A DNA stretch of 64,000 nucleotides from Scalesia atractyloides. Its lineage: Eukaryota; Streptophyta; Magnoliopsida; Asterales; Asteraceae. The notes under the pieces are model-generated. The model was not told the DNA's origin. It saw only the letters and a list, made by a program, of their open reading frames with translations, and searched no databases. The position numbers and the translations under genes were made by a program. The stretch is taken from NCBI GenBank assembly GCA_947069175.1, contig CAMTDV010000003.1, positions 44,421,606 through 44,485,605 on the forward strand, read 5' to 3'. Below are positions 53,871-64,000 of the stretch, piece by piece (position 1 is the stretch's first letter; every line of letters begins with the position of its first letter).

Positions 53871-54696
53871 TAAGCATATATTAAAGAGTTTTGCCTGAGT
53901 ACAAGCAAATATTCAAGTCCGGAGGTATTTGATATGCATCAAATGTAACATATAAATTGTATGAAATATGGTATAAAACCAACCCTTTTTAATACTAATG
54001 TTGGAAAAAGTGTTTTTCTTTGTATACTTTTGATTTTCAGGATTAAAAGAGCTTAATGTACAAAAGGAATAAATTAACGACAAAATCCAGCAAAAGTATA
54101 GAAAAAGGGAAGACAACACACTATACCAACCCTTCGAGCTTCACCCAAGATAAAAAACAACGAATCATAAGTCTGGCACGGGGTCGTGCCTAGTCAACAT
54201 GGGGTCGTGTCCCCTTGGGCACGGGCCGTGGTCAACTCTAAAATTTGCATATATCTGGGATAGTACAACAAGTACAGTGGCCATGAGGCCATGCAATTGA
54301 CACACGGGGCCGTGTCGCAGGTTCATTTAACATACGAATTAAATAAAGACAGAGAAGAAGGAAGTCACGGGGCCATGCCCTACACGCACGAGGCTATGTG
54401 AACAGGCTGTTTCCAGCTATAAATAGGGGTGGTTAGTTTCATTCCAACTCATCCCTTAGCAAACCACTTCTCTCACACCTGCCACCACTCCGCCACCACA
54501 GTACCACCATCATCCACCACATTCACCTATCATTCATCTTAGAGTGTGTAGTAGTCTCGGGATCGAAGATTTATCGTAAGACTTTTTGTTAAACAAAGGC
54601 CATGCTAGGCTAATCTCTTACTTCACTTAGTGAAGACAAGTTATTTATGATTACTTTTGATTTCCTAGGTTTGGTTAACTTTATAATTGGGTATGT
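53871..54696 (+). repeat. Possible Athila-like LTR segment
   Basis: More CACGGGGCCGTG motifs (54177-54400) precede a TATA context GCTATAAATAGGGG (54418-54431) and a pyrimidine-rich stretch. I take this as the U3/R part of the LTR, but I cannot fix its ends. A3 is inserted at 54696. Confidence 0.4.
54418..54431 (+). promoter_or_regulatory. TATA box of the Athila-like LTR
   Basis: GCTATAAATAGGGG, followed about 30 nt on by a C/T-rich start-like region. Confidence 0.5.
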
Positions 54697-55153
54697 TGTG
54701 AGAGGGGATCGGCTCTCCTCTTATGAGCACCAGACTGATCTGACTCAGCTAGCAGAGGCGAAATTCATTGTTAGAGAGTTGGAAAAACAAACAAGAAAGA
54801 TATACTACTTAAACGCTTTGATTCGTATTGATAAACGTGAATGGATACAGAATGAGTAAGCAGTTTGACAGGGCTTCGCCGTAGTCACACACCAACACAT
54901 GTCTAACACAACACTCAAGCTCCTCTATTTATAGGTTAACATGAATCGCATAGGAGAGAGGTGTGTTTTGACTTGTGCGAGTGGTGCCTCGTACGAGTGA
55001 CAAGGTGTCACTCATATGAGCCACTTAGCTCACTCGTATGAGCCACTTTACAAACATATAAATCATATTCAAGCATACAAAGATTGACATTCTAAGCCCT
55101 ATATACATAAACAACATATTCTAGATGTAGGCAATAGACATTATGCACCAACA
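54697..55153 (-). repeat. A3 3' LTR, 457 bp
   Basis: On the minus strand it begins TGTTGGTGCATAATGTC at 55153 and ends GATCCCCTCTCACA at 54697. U3 has the hairpin with arms 54988-55002 (CTCGTACGAGTGACA) and 55006-55020 (TGTCACTCATATGAG), and the TATA box CTATAAATAG (54924-54933). Confidence 0.9.
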
Positions 55154-55164
55154 AACTCCCCCTT
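55154..55164 (-). promoter_or_regulatory. Terminal polypurine tract of A3
   Basis: AAGGGGGAGTT on the minus strand, directly before the LTR; the intact consensus form. Confidence 0.8.
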
Positions 55165-55216
55165 GGATGTTGCCGCACTCTTGGATAGCCTTCAAAAACT
55201 TCAAAGATTTGACAAT

Positions 55217-58200
55217 TAACGACAAGAGAAATGTTTCAGTGGCCTGCAACGCTCCTCAGAAGATATCGGCGTTTGGCCCGTAGGAGGAGGCCGATTACAT
55301 GTGTTACCAAACCGAAAGCTCCTTAGCGATGCAATTCGCTTTCGCTCAGAAATTCTTCCATCATTCTTCTCTTTTTTCCATTTCCCTAACTCTTCTAGCT
55401 TCCTCTAAGAAGTGTTCCATGCTGATCCTGAGTGTATATCATTAGCAAAACAAACATTAACAATCTTCTGGAACTGGAGAGCTTGCTCTTGGTCTTTCTC
55501 CTCGAAACTAATTTTGCTGTAAAATAAGCATTCAATATCCTGCTTTGAAAAATTGACAAGCCACATAGGGTCTAGTACTTGAATGCCACACCATAGACCA
55601 TATATGCGTTTGTGTGCTATGATGGCTTCGGATAGTTCCTCAGTTATCTTCCAAGAATCATCATCTGGATGAACCCAAATAACGGCTTCACTGGTACTTG
55701 AATCATAGTGTCACCATTTGAAATCTTGAAGAAATCTTGTTCCATCTTGATCAGAGGCATATCTTTCTAACTTTCGGCCTCTTCACTATCAACATAAAAT
55801 ATTTTTTCTTAGTAACCAGATCGATCTTTGTGATTCTTTTGGGCATATGAGGCTTCCAGCGTCGAAATACATGAGTAGCTTAGAGCTAAATCAGTTTCCA
55901 CAGCCGCTGCTCATGAAATTTCATCTTAGTTTCCATTAGCTGGTCATGAAATTTCAACTTAATATTTATCATCTTTGTCTGTACCAATTCATTAATTTCC
56001 CAGAACAGCAGGGTCTTGATATCACTTAAGTATCGAAAGTACTGGAGCCCATACTCCCAGCTAATGATGTGGCACATCATTAGCAGGGTCTTGATAATTG
56101 CATAAACGTCGAGTTCTTCAATCCACCCCCAGCTAATGATGTGCCCCAGAGAAATATTAGCATCACGCATGAAGAATGCTAGGGGACGCTTGAATTTACG
56201 GTCAGCTGGTAATTATTTATAACAATACTTCCTCATTTCTACAATTTCTTCTTTAGTCAATTGTTAAGGAACCGTTCCCTTTTTGACAGCCTCTTCAACT
56301 TTGGACTTCAGAAGATCATCATTCTCGGCTGCAAACAATTCATTGAAAGTTGGGGAGTCATCTGTACCCTCGTCGGCAATATTTGCATCATTGTCATCAA
56401 AATCATCCTCCATGACAACTTTATCATAATCATGTGCATCAGAACCATGTTCGAAGATGTAATCTACAGACTCGAAAGCACTGATGTCGTTAAGCTCATC
56501 TTCAAAATCAAACTCAAATGTTTCTTCGTCCACGCCCAACATATTTGCTATCTTCTTTTGTGTAACTGTGGACAAAATCTCCCTCTTCTACATCATGCTC
56601 CAAATATAATATCTTTGGTTTGGGCGTGACAGGAACATATGACATATCAGCACTGTGAGGATTCCTACCTGCTTAAAATCCTTCGAGTATTCAGACTCCT
56701 TTCCTTGTTCTATTCCTTCTTCCACTTGGTTGGCAGAATCATTCAAGTACACAGATAAATCAATATCTTTATTAAAACTTGAATCTGTTACAAGGATACC
56801 CAAACCTCCCAAATCATCATCATCACCATCACTATCATCATCTAACATATCCTTAAATCCATCATTAGTATCGTCTAAGTCTTCATTTTCCTCCTCAGAA
56901 TTCTAATCAAATCCATCTACCTCTGCTTCAATTTCTTTCTCCATCTTTCTCTTATTTAGCCACTGTTGATGTTTAGCTGAAATATTCGTCATGTTAATGT
57001 CAACATCCTTTGGCTTTCCAATCAAAACAAACATTCTCATGTCTGCATACACCACCACTTCAGAAGATACTGGCACAAATTCAGCTTCTGGCTCAGTTAT
57101 ATTAATTACAGGTTCCTCACCTACCTTCTCTTTACCTTTCCCTTGAGCGTCTGATAATTCTTGTGCAATGCGTTCCTGCTCAGCAAACCATTCTCTAACC
57201 TCTACTCTCTTAAACTCATCTATTTCTGCCGCTAAGTTAATTCCAACTTTCTTGGTAAGAGTTTTCTCGAATAAGCTCATTTTTCGTTGATTGTTGAGGC
57301 GTTCTTCATTATATTCTTCCATTCGCTTCCTTAGTCTTTCGTTCTCTAACACGATACTAGCAAAGATAGCCTCAAGATGCTGGTTTTCTTCTTTCAGCCC
57401 TTTAATTTGCTCTTGTAGTTCAGTAATGTTCACACTTCAGCATAACTTGGTTTTCCAATTCTTCAATTCGTGTGTCATTGAACATATCTGCAGAAAATTC
57501 TTCTCCCCATGGAATATCACCAAAACTGAAGTCCACTTGATCTTCAAGTCTGGATCCTGTAAAGAACTGGGGTTGAGATTGAGAAGGTTGAGGTTGAGGT
57601 GTAGGTTGTAGTGGTGGAGATGGTGGTGGTTGAGGAGGTGGTGATGGTGGTAGTTGAGGAGTCGGTTCAACATTCACTACTTCATCAACCTTTTTTTGCA
57701 CCTTTCTTTTTTATTTGTCTTTCGGAGAATCTGTGCTTCGAACAGCTGGCCTCTTGAGACGTTTAGAAGACTTCTTTGAAGATTTGCGAACAGGGGTGTC
57801 ACTGTCAGAACCCGAAGGTACATAAGTAGTATCATCTTCCCCTGTCGCTTTACATTTCTTCTCTTCTGCTTTACGTTGAATTTCAGCCAAACGATCAAAT
57901 TCTCTTTCTTTAGCACTTTCTCTTTCCCCGGCGATCCTATAATCTTGATCAGTGCTAGCGGAGGATGCCTCTTCAATTATTCCTTCTTGAACTCATAACG
58001 CTTCTCGTTTGATATCAGCAGCCAATGTCTCGATATTTTCTTCTGGCTTTGACTCTTCTATCAACCTCGTGCTTTCAGATGCACGTTGCTTCTTTTAAGG
58101 GGCAGTGGAGGAAGATGTGGACGTTTTCTTTCGTTTTGTCCCCTTACCTCCTTCTTATCTTCTTTAGAAAACCATACGCTTCTCTTCGCAATAAAACCGT

Positions 58201-59035
58201 CTAACGCCTCTAACTCCTCATCCTCTTCTCCACTTTCATCTTTTCGCCACTTCCCCTTCGGCGCCGCCACATAGTCTTTGTCAAGAATAGCCCCGAATAC
58301 AGGCTTAGCATTGGGGAAGGCTTTTAGAGGCAGATTCATCTTTTTCAGTGTTGACACATCCATATTTTCATGCTTTAAAACATCATCTTTGTTCTTCCTT
58401 AAGTTTGGATGTAAGTGATCGAGCAGCATCTGAACAAAACGCGGATACTGAAGACACTTCTAGTGTTGTATATTATGGACCATCTGAGAGAAGATCAGTC
58501 TTGAAAAGTTGTAGGGCAGGTTCAGAATAAGTGCTGTAATCATGCACATTTGATAGTCTATCAAATCATCAAAGCCACCCTTTCTGTGGCTGAGGGCATG
58601 AATAATACAATGTGCAATGTAACGGAATGGAGCACTGAGATTTGCCTTTTTAAAAGAAGCTATGTTGACGAAACCTGTATATCCCATCCGATAGAAGCAC
58701 CCTTTAACCATGTATTCTGAAAAACCAGTTGGGTCTTCTTCATGATCTCTAAACTCTAACACCGTTCGGATTAAATCTTCAGTGATTTTGACTTTAATAA
58801 CTTCATTATCAATCCTCACTGCAGATAAAATAGTGTTCTCTTCATTACTGTATTCAGCGGCATTCCAAAAATACTCGACATGTGATCGGTAAGCCGTGTG
58901 ACGATCAGTAAGAACCTTGGTAATTGGAAGACGGCTCAAAAAATCTAGTACTTCTCTATAAGCTACGATTTCAGGAAAAGTCTCATATAGAAGACAACAG
59001 ATGTTGTGAAACGGTGAAAACGAAGACTTCTTGAT
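55217..59035 (-). pseudogene. ORF3 of Copia-A copy A3 (best preserved)
   Basis: About 1,273 codons, with the longest open segments of the three copies. N-terminal domain: 59056-58460 open (KKSSFSPFHNICCLL, KVLTDRHTAYRSHVEYFW, VKGCFYRMGYTGFVNIASFK, LNLPYNFSRLIF), then 58429-58061 (DVSTLKKMNLPLKAFPNAK and ELEALDGFIAKRSVWF). Charged linker (58060-57720). Pro/Gln-rich linker (57660-57560, PPSPPPQPPPSPP). Coiled coil (57480-57180, ITELQEQIKGLKEENQHLEA). Acidic segments (56900-56600). TQKKIANMLGVDEETFEFDF (56560). C-terminal domain with SWGWIEELDVYAI, then a decayed IKMEQDF region (about 55750). The tail RCRPLKHFSCR ends at TAA 55217. No transmembrane helix is obvious. A duplicated short segment near 56050-56090 (TAATGATGTG) and several frameshifts break it. 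Confidence 0.8.
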
Positions 59036-59050
59036 CTGCAAATATAAACA
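59036..59050 (-). other. Putative 3' splice site of ORF3 (A3)
   Basis: The minus strand reads GTTTATATTTGCAG, then ATCAAGAAGTCTTCG. ACTGACTC, a CTGAC branch-point-like sequence, lies about 40 nt upstream. Confidence 0.5.
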
Positions 59051-60089
59051 TTTCAAGCAACTCTTATGAGTCAGTTCTATGCACTTTGTTTATCTTTTTA
59101 ATTTTTTTTTTGAAATTTATCTGTTTTAATAACCCACTCAGTTAACCAAGTCCAAATTAATGACCTTTGTTATCTGATTTGCCTACCAAGTCCAAGTTAA
59201 TGACCTTGGTTGACCATTTTTGACCAAAATAGAGATATTCTAAAATTTAAATTTTCAAATTAATGAACTTTGTTGACGTTTCAGGATATTTTCTTTTCTG
59301 ATTAGCTCCTGCCCATGCTCTTCAGCTTTCCACCAGCAACTGTCGGTTTGACTTGGACTAACGGTATTTTCAACATCGGCAGACTAAAATCTAAGATAGA
59401 TTGCTAAAAATAAACTGAAAATCCTTTTGGGATTTTTCTAAAAAGAAAGAACAAGTAAATAAATATATTTACATACATATATTTTGTGAGTTTTGTGTTT
59501 AGAGGATCATATTAGATATTTAGACAAGTCATAAGTACCGTTGCTCTTGGTAGTAACTTTAAGTTCTTAAACAGATTTACTTAGATTGCCAATATTCTTA
59601 TCCACTTAAACCTCTAAATGTTTCTCAATTGTTTCAATATATGTTAGATAAGATTAAGGAACATGAAGTAACTGTGTTTCCCATCTCTGAATACACACCC
59701 GTATCGAGATTCCCATAATATCATTTCACAGGTGAATATATATCTAACTGATATCTGTAAATAGGGTGAATTGCGAGACCTTGAGAGCTCAGGTTAGTAT
59801 TTTTCATATAGAGAAAGAGATGAAGGCGCGACTTTAGGCGGTGTTCTATAAAGGAATCTTTTGAACTTCAGATGTCATAAATGTTTATGACATCCTCATT
59901 TTTATGCAGCTTTTGTAGGCGAATAATGCGTAAAGTATTATACAAGTTCTAGGTCATTGCCGATGCAAAATCAGAAGAACTCGGATAATACCCCATATAT
60001 CGATTAAATATAAAAACCTAGTATCGCATAATCTGACATTCTCTCAAACGAAATTTCGGAGTACTAAGTCCATATATCCTAGAGTTGTC
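59051..60089 (-). other. A3 pol-ORF3 spacer (partial)
   Basis: It aligns with the A1 and A2 spacers, including the GGTCATTAACTTGGACTTGG repeats (59130-59225). It lacks the TCGTACGA cluster: the repeats are joined to the ORF3 acceptor by only about 80 bp. It is interrupted at 60089 by the Tekay LTR. Confidence 0.75.
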
Positions 60090-62805
60090 TGTCACACCCT
60101 CAATTTCCACTTGCGGGGTTTTACCGCAAGGCGTGTGAACAAACCAGAATCTGAGACACTAGTAATATCGAACGACTCTATATGATTTATTTAAAACGTT
60201 TTCCAAAAACATTTGTTTACCCATTCATAATTATTTTCAATTTGTCTTAGTTTAATTTCAAAGTTTAGCGGAAGCATTAGTTTCTAAGTTGTGCGGAAGC
60301 GTTAAAGTAAAGTAAAGTAAAGTAACGGGCGCCAACATAATCGCCAAAAACCAAAAATCCCAAACAATGTTCGTAAATGAGACTCGATAAAATATGTCTT
60401 GGTCAATGTAAGTGAGTGCACCTAGCTCTCCTAGCGTCCAGAGAAACATGTAAAGAAACAAGTGTCAACATTAAAGAAGAGTGAGTTCACAGGTTTTTAT
60501 GAGTTCATTAGTTCGGTTAAAAGTTTGTTTCCCCCATTATCCATAACCCGGGATAACGATTTAGTTCCATTTTTCCTAACCCGGAATAATAGTGATGGTT
60601 CCATTATTCCTAACCCGGAATAATAATGATGTTCCATTATTCATAACCCGGAATAATAATGATGTCGGTTCGTAATTAAGTTCAATGTTAACATGTAGGT
60701 AGTGAGCCTAAAGTTATGTCACATAAGTGTTCACGATCGAAGCTGACTGTTGTGCCTCCGTGTTGCCAGGCCTATCACTGACCATGGCGAAAGTTAGGCC
60801 AAATTATTCACCCGTTGACCATACCCGGTCGGCTAGCGTGACTAGCTCGGGTGGGGCTGGTCGGGCCCAGTAGTACTACTTATAATTTCCCCGCTATCTA
60901 ACCCAATACTAACGATCCGAGAGTTTGTCGAGGACTTCCGTGATATAGCTGCTTAGTGACCATAACGTACATTAACATTAACTTAGTTACCGAGTAGTTT
61001 AACGACGTTAATTTCGCATAACGTAAAAAGATAGAGTTATAGAATGTATACATGTTTCTCCCCATGTTGTTTAAAACCGGATAAAATAGGGGTCGTGAAC
61101 TCACCTTTAATTGCTCGGTTAGTGTAACACAGAAGTAGCAATGATGGGACCGCTAATTGCGTCCTAACATGTCAATCGATTTAAAGTTAGTGTGTGAACA
61201 CACTGATATAAACCCTACGCATAACTAACACACAATGCGGCACACGTAATAACAAATTCGAAAACACAATCATGCATGCAAAGTATTATCATACCAAAAT
61301 AGCGATCACACCAACTTTTCATAAACACAAATCAACTCATACAACAATTTGGTACACACATTCGCAAGTTATCAAGTTTCAGCTTGTACGCTCATAACTA
61401 GGCTGTTTTCGGGGATTTTTATAAAATAGTTTCAACATTCTAAAAATTCCAATTTTTTACAGAAGGTGTCAACTGAACTGTAGAATTTTATGTAAATTTT
61501 TCAAGTCCTAATACTTTACCAATTATTCATAAACATTTATATACTAGGCTGCAGTCAGATTCGTCGCTTTCTGACTGTAGTCCACGGGAGAAATTATTTA
61601 AAAATCATCGTTCATCCAATTAACAAAATTCCAGGGGGAGTTTCCCGGAAATTCCCGTCACCAGTTGCTGTACAAATTTCATGACCCAACCCTCTATAGA
61701 TTACGAGATCCGACTCGATAAACAACTAACAAATTTTTCAGAATTTACACAGCTTCAGTTACTGCACTTAAATGACCACTTAAAAATATCAAACGACCTC
61801 AGAAAAATATGAATCTAGCGCCATTAGAATTTTTCAAAAATATACGTTTTAGGCTTCAGAAAATCCACTTTTCGATAAATAATGACCAGGTTACAGCCAA
61901 TTGAAGTTGGCTGTAAGTACCATTCAGCAACCTGTTTTCGACTTTCATCGCAATAGAACACGCTTACACGATCAAGACTCTAATTAACAATGATCAAGAA
62001 CAAGTTTATTAGTCACATATCATCATGTACATCAATACTCATGCAAACCCTAATCATATAATATGATTTTTATCACAAAACGCAGCCTATGATTCTTGTA
62101 TTCAACCAAACACCATAATCGCAAAAACTCTCACAATTAACCGAACTAAACATAAATCATAACACTTTTCATAACAATGATTCAAACAATACATACAATC
62201 ATGATCAAGATTTCATAAACCCTAATGTGATTTGCAAAACAATTAAAGTCCTAACCTTGATACGATGAAGATTAGCGAACCGGGAACAAGATTGGAATCA
62301 ATTCGGGTTTGAAGGAAGTTGCGACCGTGAGAGGGGGGGGGGCTGCCGTCGGTTTCTTTAGAGCTAGGGTTTCGTGTTTTTTTTTTTGAAACATAACACA
62401 TGCATGCCTATTTCTTTAGAACAAGGAAAAGAAGGAGGAAGGGTGGGGGTGGGCTTGCGGCCGCAAAGAGGGGGGGGGGTTTGGGTCATTAACTTGGGCC
62501 TCAAGTTTAAGTTAATTCCTTGGGCCGCAAGGAAGTGAGGTCGACACGTTTTGCGGCTCGGTTCGGTTCGGCTATTTATTTAATATATTTTTTTTAACTA
62601 ATAGTCGCGAAATCAAAACATGATATAATAATTCACAAAACTTATAAACGTCTGATAACACATAGCATGTAATTCACTCGATGAGTTTACAAAGTTAGCG
62701 TAGTTATTGCGAGCGTGTAATTTAAATTCTCCGAATCAAATTAGCGCAGGAATGAATAACCGTGAAGTAGTGCGTTTAAGATACCTGAAAAACCGGGATG
62801 TCACA
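60090..62805 (-). repeat. Tekay-like 3' LTR, 2.7 kb
   Basis: On the minus strand it begins TGTGACATCCCGGTTTTTCAGG at 62805 and ends GGGTGTGACA at 60090. Inside are four ~28 bp repeats (60535-60665), an (AAAGT)n microsatellite (60306-60327) and G runs at 62331 and 62471. No coding sequence. Confidence 0.85.
60535..60665. repeat. ~28-32 bp tandem repeats in the Tekay LTR
   Basis: Units of CCATTATTCCTAACCCGGAA plus TAATAATGATGTT, about four times, each holding an inverted CCGGG/ATTATT pattern. Confidence 0.75.
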
Positions 62806-62956
62806 TTATCCCCATGTTGAAAGAATTTTCGTCCCGAAAATTGAGTAAACGCGGTTTAGAATGCAACGCACAAAGATTCAGTTTGTTAGCAATGGTACAA
62901 GAAATTCCAAGGCTGTCACATCATCCCCATGTTGAAAGAATTTTCGTCCCGAAAAT
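62806..62956 (-). promoter_or_regulatory. Duplicated polypurine-tract region of the Tekay element
   Basis: TGTCACATTATCCCCATGTT (62799) and TGTCACATCATCCCCATGTT (62915) are each followed by GAAAGAATTTTCGTCCCGAA, 116 bp apart. On the minus strand each gives a purine run (AACATGGGGATAA type) in front of a TGTGACA LTR-like start. Only the inner one adjoins the real LTR. Confidence 0.7.
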
Positions 62957-64000
62957 TTAGTTGGTGGTAACGTTAGCTCGCTGCTCAGCTGCAAAAAGGT
63001 GTGGATATTTGCTTTTCATTTGGTCCTCTCTTTCCCACGTGAACTCCGGTCCACGCTTAGAATCCCAACGAACCTTGACGATCAGTATCTTGCTGTGCCT
63101 TCGAGTCTTGATCTCGCGATCCATGATCTCGATAGGTTGTTCCACAAAGTGCAGTTGTTCATCCACTTGAATCTCATCCAATGGAATGACTAGGGTCTCA
63201 TCTGATAGACACTTCTTCAGATTTTTACACGTGAAAAATGTTGTGAACTCCACTGAGTTCGGCAGGAAGGTCTAATTGATAAGCTACGGGCCCGATACGT
63301 TTCAAGATCACAAATGGGCCTAAGTACCGTGGGTTTAGTTTGCCTCGTTTCCCAAAACGGATTACACTCTTCCAGGGTGACACCTTTAGTAGGACGCGGT
63401 CGCCTACTTGAAATTCGAGCGGTTTGCGTCGTTGATCAGCTTAGCTTTTCTGTCGATCTTGTGCCGCTGCCATGCGGTTTCTGATTTGCACAATCTTTTC
63501 AGTAGCCTCAAGTATCAACTCAGGACCTGTGGGTTGACTATAACCGACTTCTGTCCAACAGACCGGTGATCTACATTTGCGACCGTATAATGCTTTAAAC
63601 GGTGCCGCTTGAATACTCGTATGGTAACTGTTGTTATACGAGAATTCCACTAAAGGCAGATGGATTTCCCAACTGTTCCCAAAGTCTACCACACACGCCC
63701 TAAGCATGTCTTCCAAGGTCTGAATAGTCCTTTCACTTTGACCATCCGTCTGAGGGTGATAAGCTGTGCTCATATCTAAGTGTGTGCCCAACGCTTTCTG
63801 AAGTGACTGCCAAAAGTTGGACGTGAAACGAGCATCTCTGTCTGAGATGATGGATGTTGATACTCCGTGCCGAGAAACTACTTCCTTAATGTAGATGCGA
63901 GTCAGCCTATCCATCTTATCTATATCTTTGATCGCTAGGAAGTGTGCGGACTTAGTTAAACGATCCACGATCATCCAGATGGTATCGCAACCACCCGGAG
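62957..64000 (-). pseudogene. Tekay-like IN C-terminal half and chromodomain
   Basis: The open segment 63974-63441 is the IN core. All three catalytic residues are visible: Asp in MIVDRLTKSAHF, Asp in SDRDARFTS and Glu in HPQTDGQSERT. A stop (TAA at about 63438) then interrupts the C-terminal domain (RRKPLEFQVGDRVLLKVSPW, GKLNPRYLGPFVILKRIGP). A small frameshift at about 63227 precedes the chromodomain, which reads VPLDEIQV-like sequence, EQPIEIMDREIKTRRHSK and VKVRWDSKRGPEFTWERED, ending near 62957. Chromodomains steer integration toward marked chromatin. Only two lesions are seen in this 1 kb. Confidence 0.9.

Larger units (their letters stand above)
51961..54696 (+). mobile_element. Athila-like Gypsy element, right arm
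   Basis: It contains an aspartic protease domain, then a long non-coding 3' region with palindrome-like CACGGGGCCGTG motifs, the block ACATTGAGGACAATGTGTAA ... AAGTGTGGGGGTAA (52841-52875) characteristic of Athila-type elements, and a TATA-containing segment at the right end. RT, RNase H and IN are absent. It is cut on the left by A2 and on the right by A3. Confidence 0.65.
54697..60089 (-). mobile_element. Copia-A retrotransposon, copy A3 (3' half)
   Basis: Minus-strand order: spacer (60089-59036), ORF3, polypurine tract, 3' LTR (55153-54697). The 5' part lies beyond the Tekay insertion and outside the window. It is inserted into the Athila-like LTR; the five bases next to the LTR are TATGT. 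Confidence 0.85.
60090..64000 (-). mobile_element. Tekay-like chromovirus (Gypsy), 3' end
   Basis: Minus-strand order: integrase, chromodomain, polypurine tract, 3' LTR. The chromodomain C-terminal to IN defines chromoviruses; the ILIVKVRWDSKRGPEFTWER motif suits the Tekay/Del group. It is inserted in the A3 spacer at 60089 (adjacent bases TTGTC). The remainder is outside the window. It is the least damaged pol in the window, so probably the youngest insertion here. Confidence 0.85.

Noticed and set aside
54647..54859. 70-codon plus-strand ORF at the A3 LTR edge
   Set aside because: It reads across the boundary between the Athila-like LTR and the A3 LTR, so it is a chance junction ORF.
62325..62480. 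G runs (G10-G11) as G-quadruplex regulators in the Tekay LTR
   Set aside because: They are isolated homopolymers subject to slippage or assembly error; I see no set of four spaced G tracts conserved elsewhere.

Overview
This 64 kb window is plant nuclear heterochromatin made almost wholly of nested LTR retrotransposons. I see no host gene, tRNA, rRNA or prokaryotic feature. Every recognisable coding stretch is retroelement gag, protease (PR), integrase (IN), reverse transcriptase (RT), RNase H, chromodomain, or an extra element-borne ORF. The mix of Ty1/Copia elements with a long extra 3' ORF, Tat, Athila and Tekay-like Gypsy elements fits a large eudicot genome. The flavour of the Copia proteins suggests Asteraceae, but that is tentative and rests on memory of family style, not on a search.

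Layout. 1-2115: left-truncated Gypsy/Tat element T1 (minus), inserted into the RNase H of a same-family Tat element T2 (2116-about 7180, minus). T2 also carries a solo Copia-B LTR (3039-3453). 7181-21270: Copia-A copy A1 (plus), with gag, pol, a 2.1 kb spacer and a long extra ORF ('ORF3'). 21271-25811: half of a Copia-B element (minus). 25812-29399: the 3' half of another Copia-B (plus), itself sitting in the 3' spacer of an outer Copia-B (29400-29508 and 35942-36978). 29509-35941: a 6.4 kb coding-free LTR-like insertion made of two tandem copies with a TGTAA target duplication. 36979-37624 and 51961-54696: two arms of an Athila-like Gypsy. Between the arms lie a short Copia-A fragment (37625-37880) and Copia-A copy A2 (37881-51960, plus). 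54697-60089: the 3' half of Copia-A copy A3 (minus). 60090-64000: Tekay-like chromovirus (minus), inserted in the A3 spacer and running out of the window.

The unusual system is the Copia-A family. Three copies carry ORF3, about 1,270 codons, between RNase H and the 3' LTR. It has a conserved helical N-terminal domain, a Pro/Gln-rich linker, a coiled coil, acidic blocks and a conserved C-terminal domain ending about 60 nt before the polypurine tract. In all three copies ORF3 homology starts right after a splice-acceptor-like ...CAG. gag homology also starts at such a site, upstream of the first ATG. The leader and the pre-ORF3 spacer, which both end at these acceptors, and the LTR U3 are all studded with one palindrome around TCGTACGA. 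Its flanks differ between copies but stay self-complementary (TTTCGTACGAAA in A1, ACTCGTACGAGT in A2 and A3). My inference is an element-encoded cis code tied to transcription or splicing, plus a spliced third gene. Copia-B is a relative with similar LTR ends and spacer but no ORF3, so it is a natural comparison.

All coding regions except the Tekay pol are heavily degraded by stops and frameshifts, many of them C-to-T type transitions. Boundaries set by LTR ends are exact. Boundaries of decayed coding domains are approximate.
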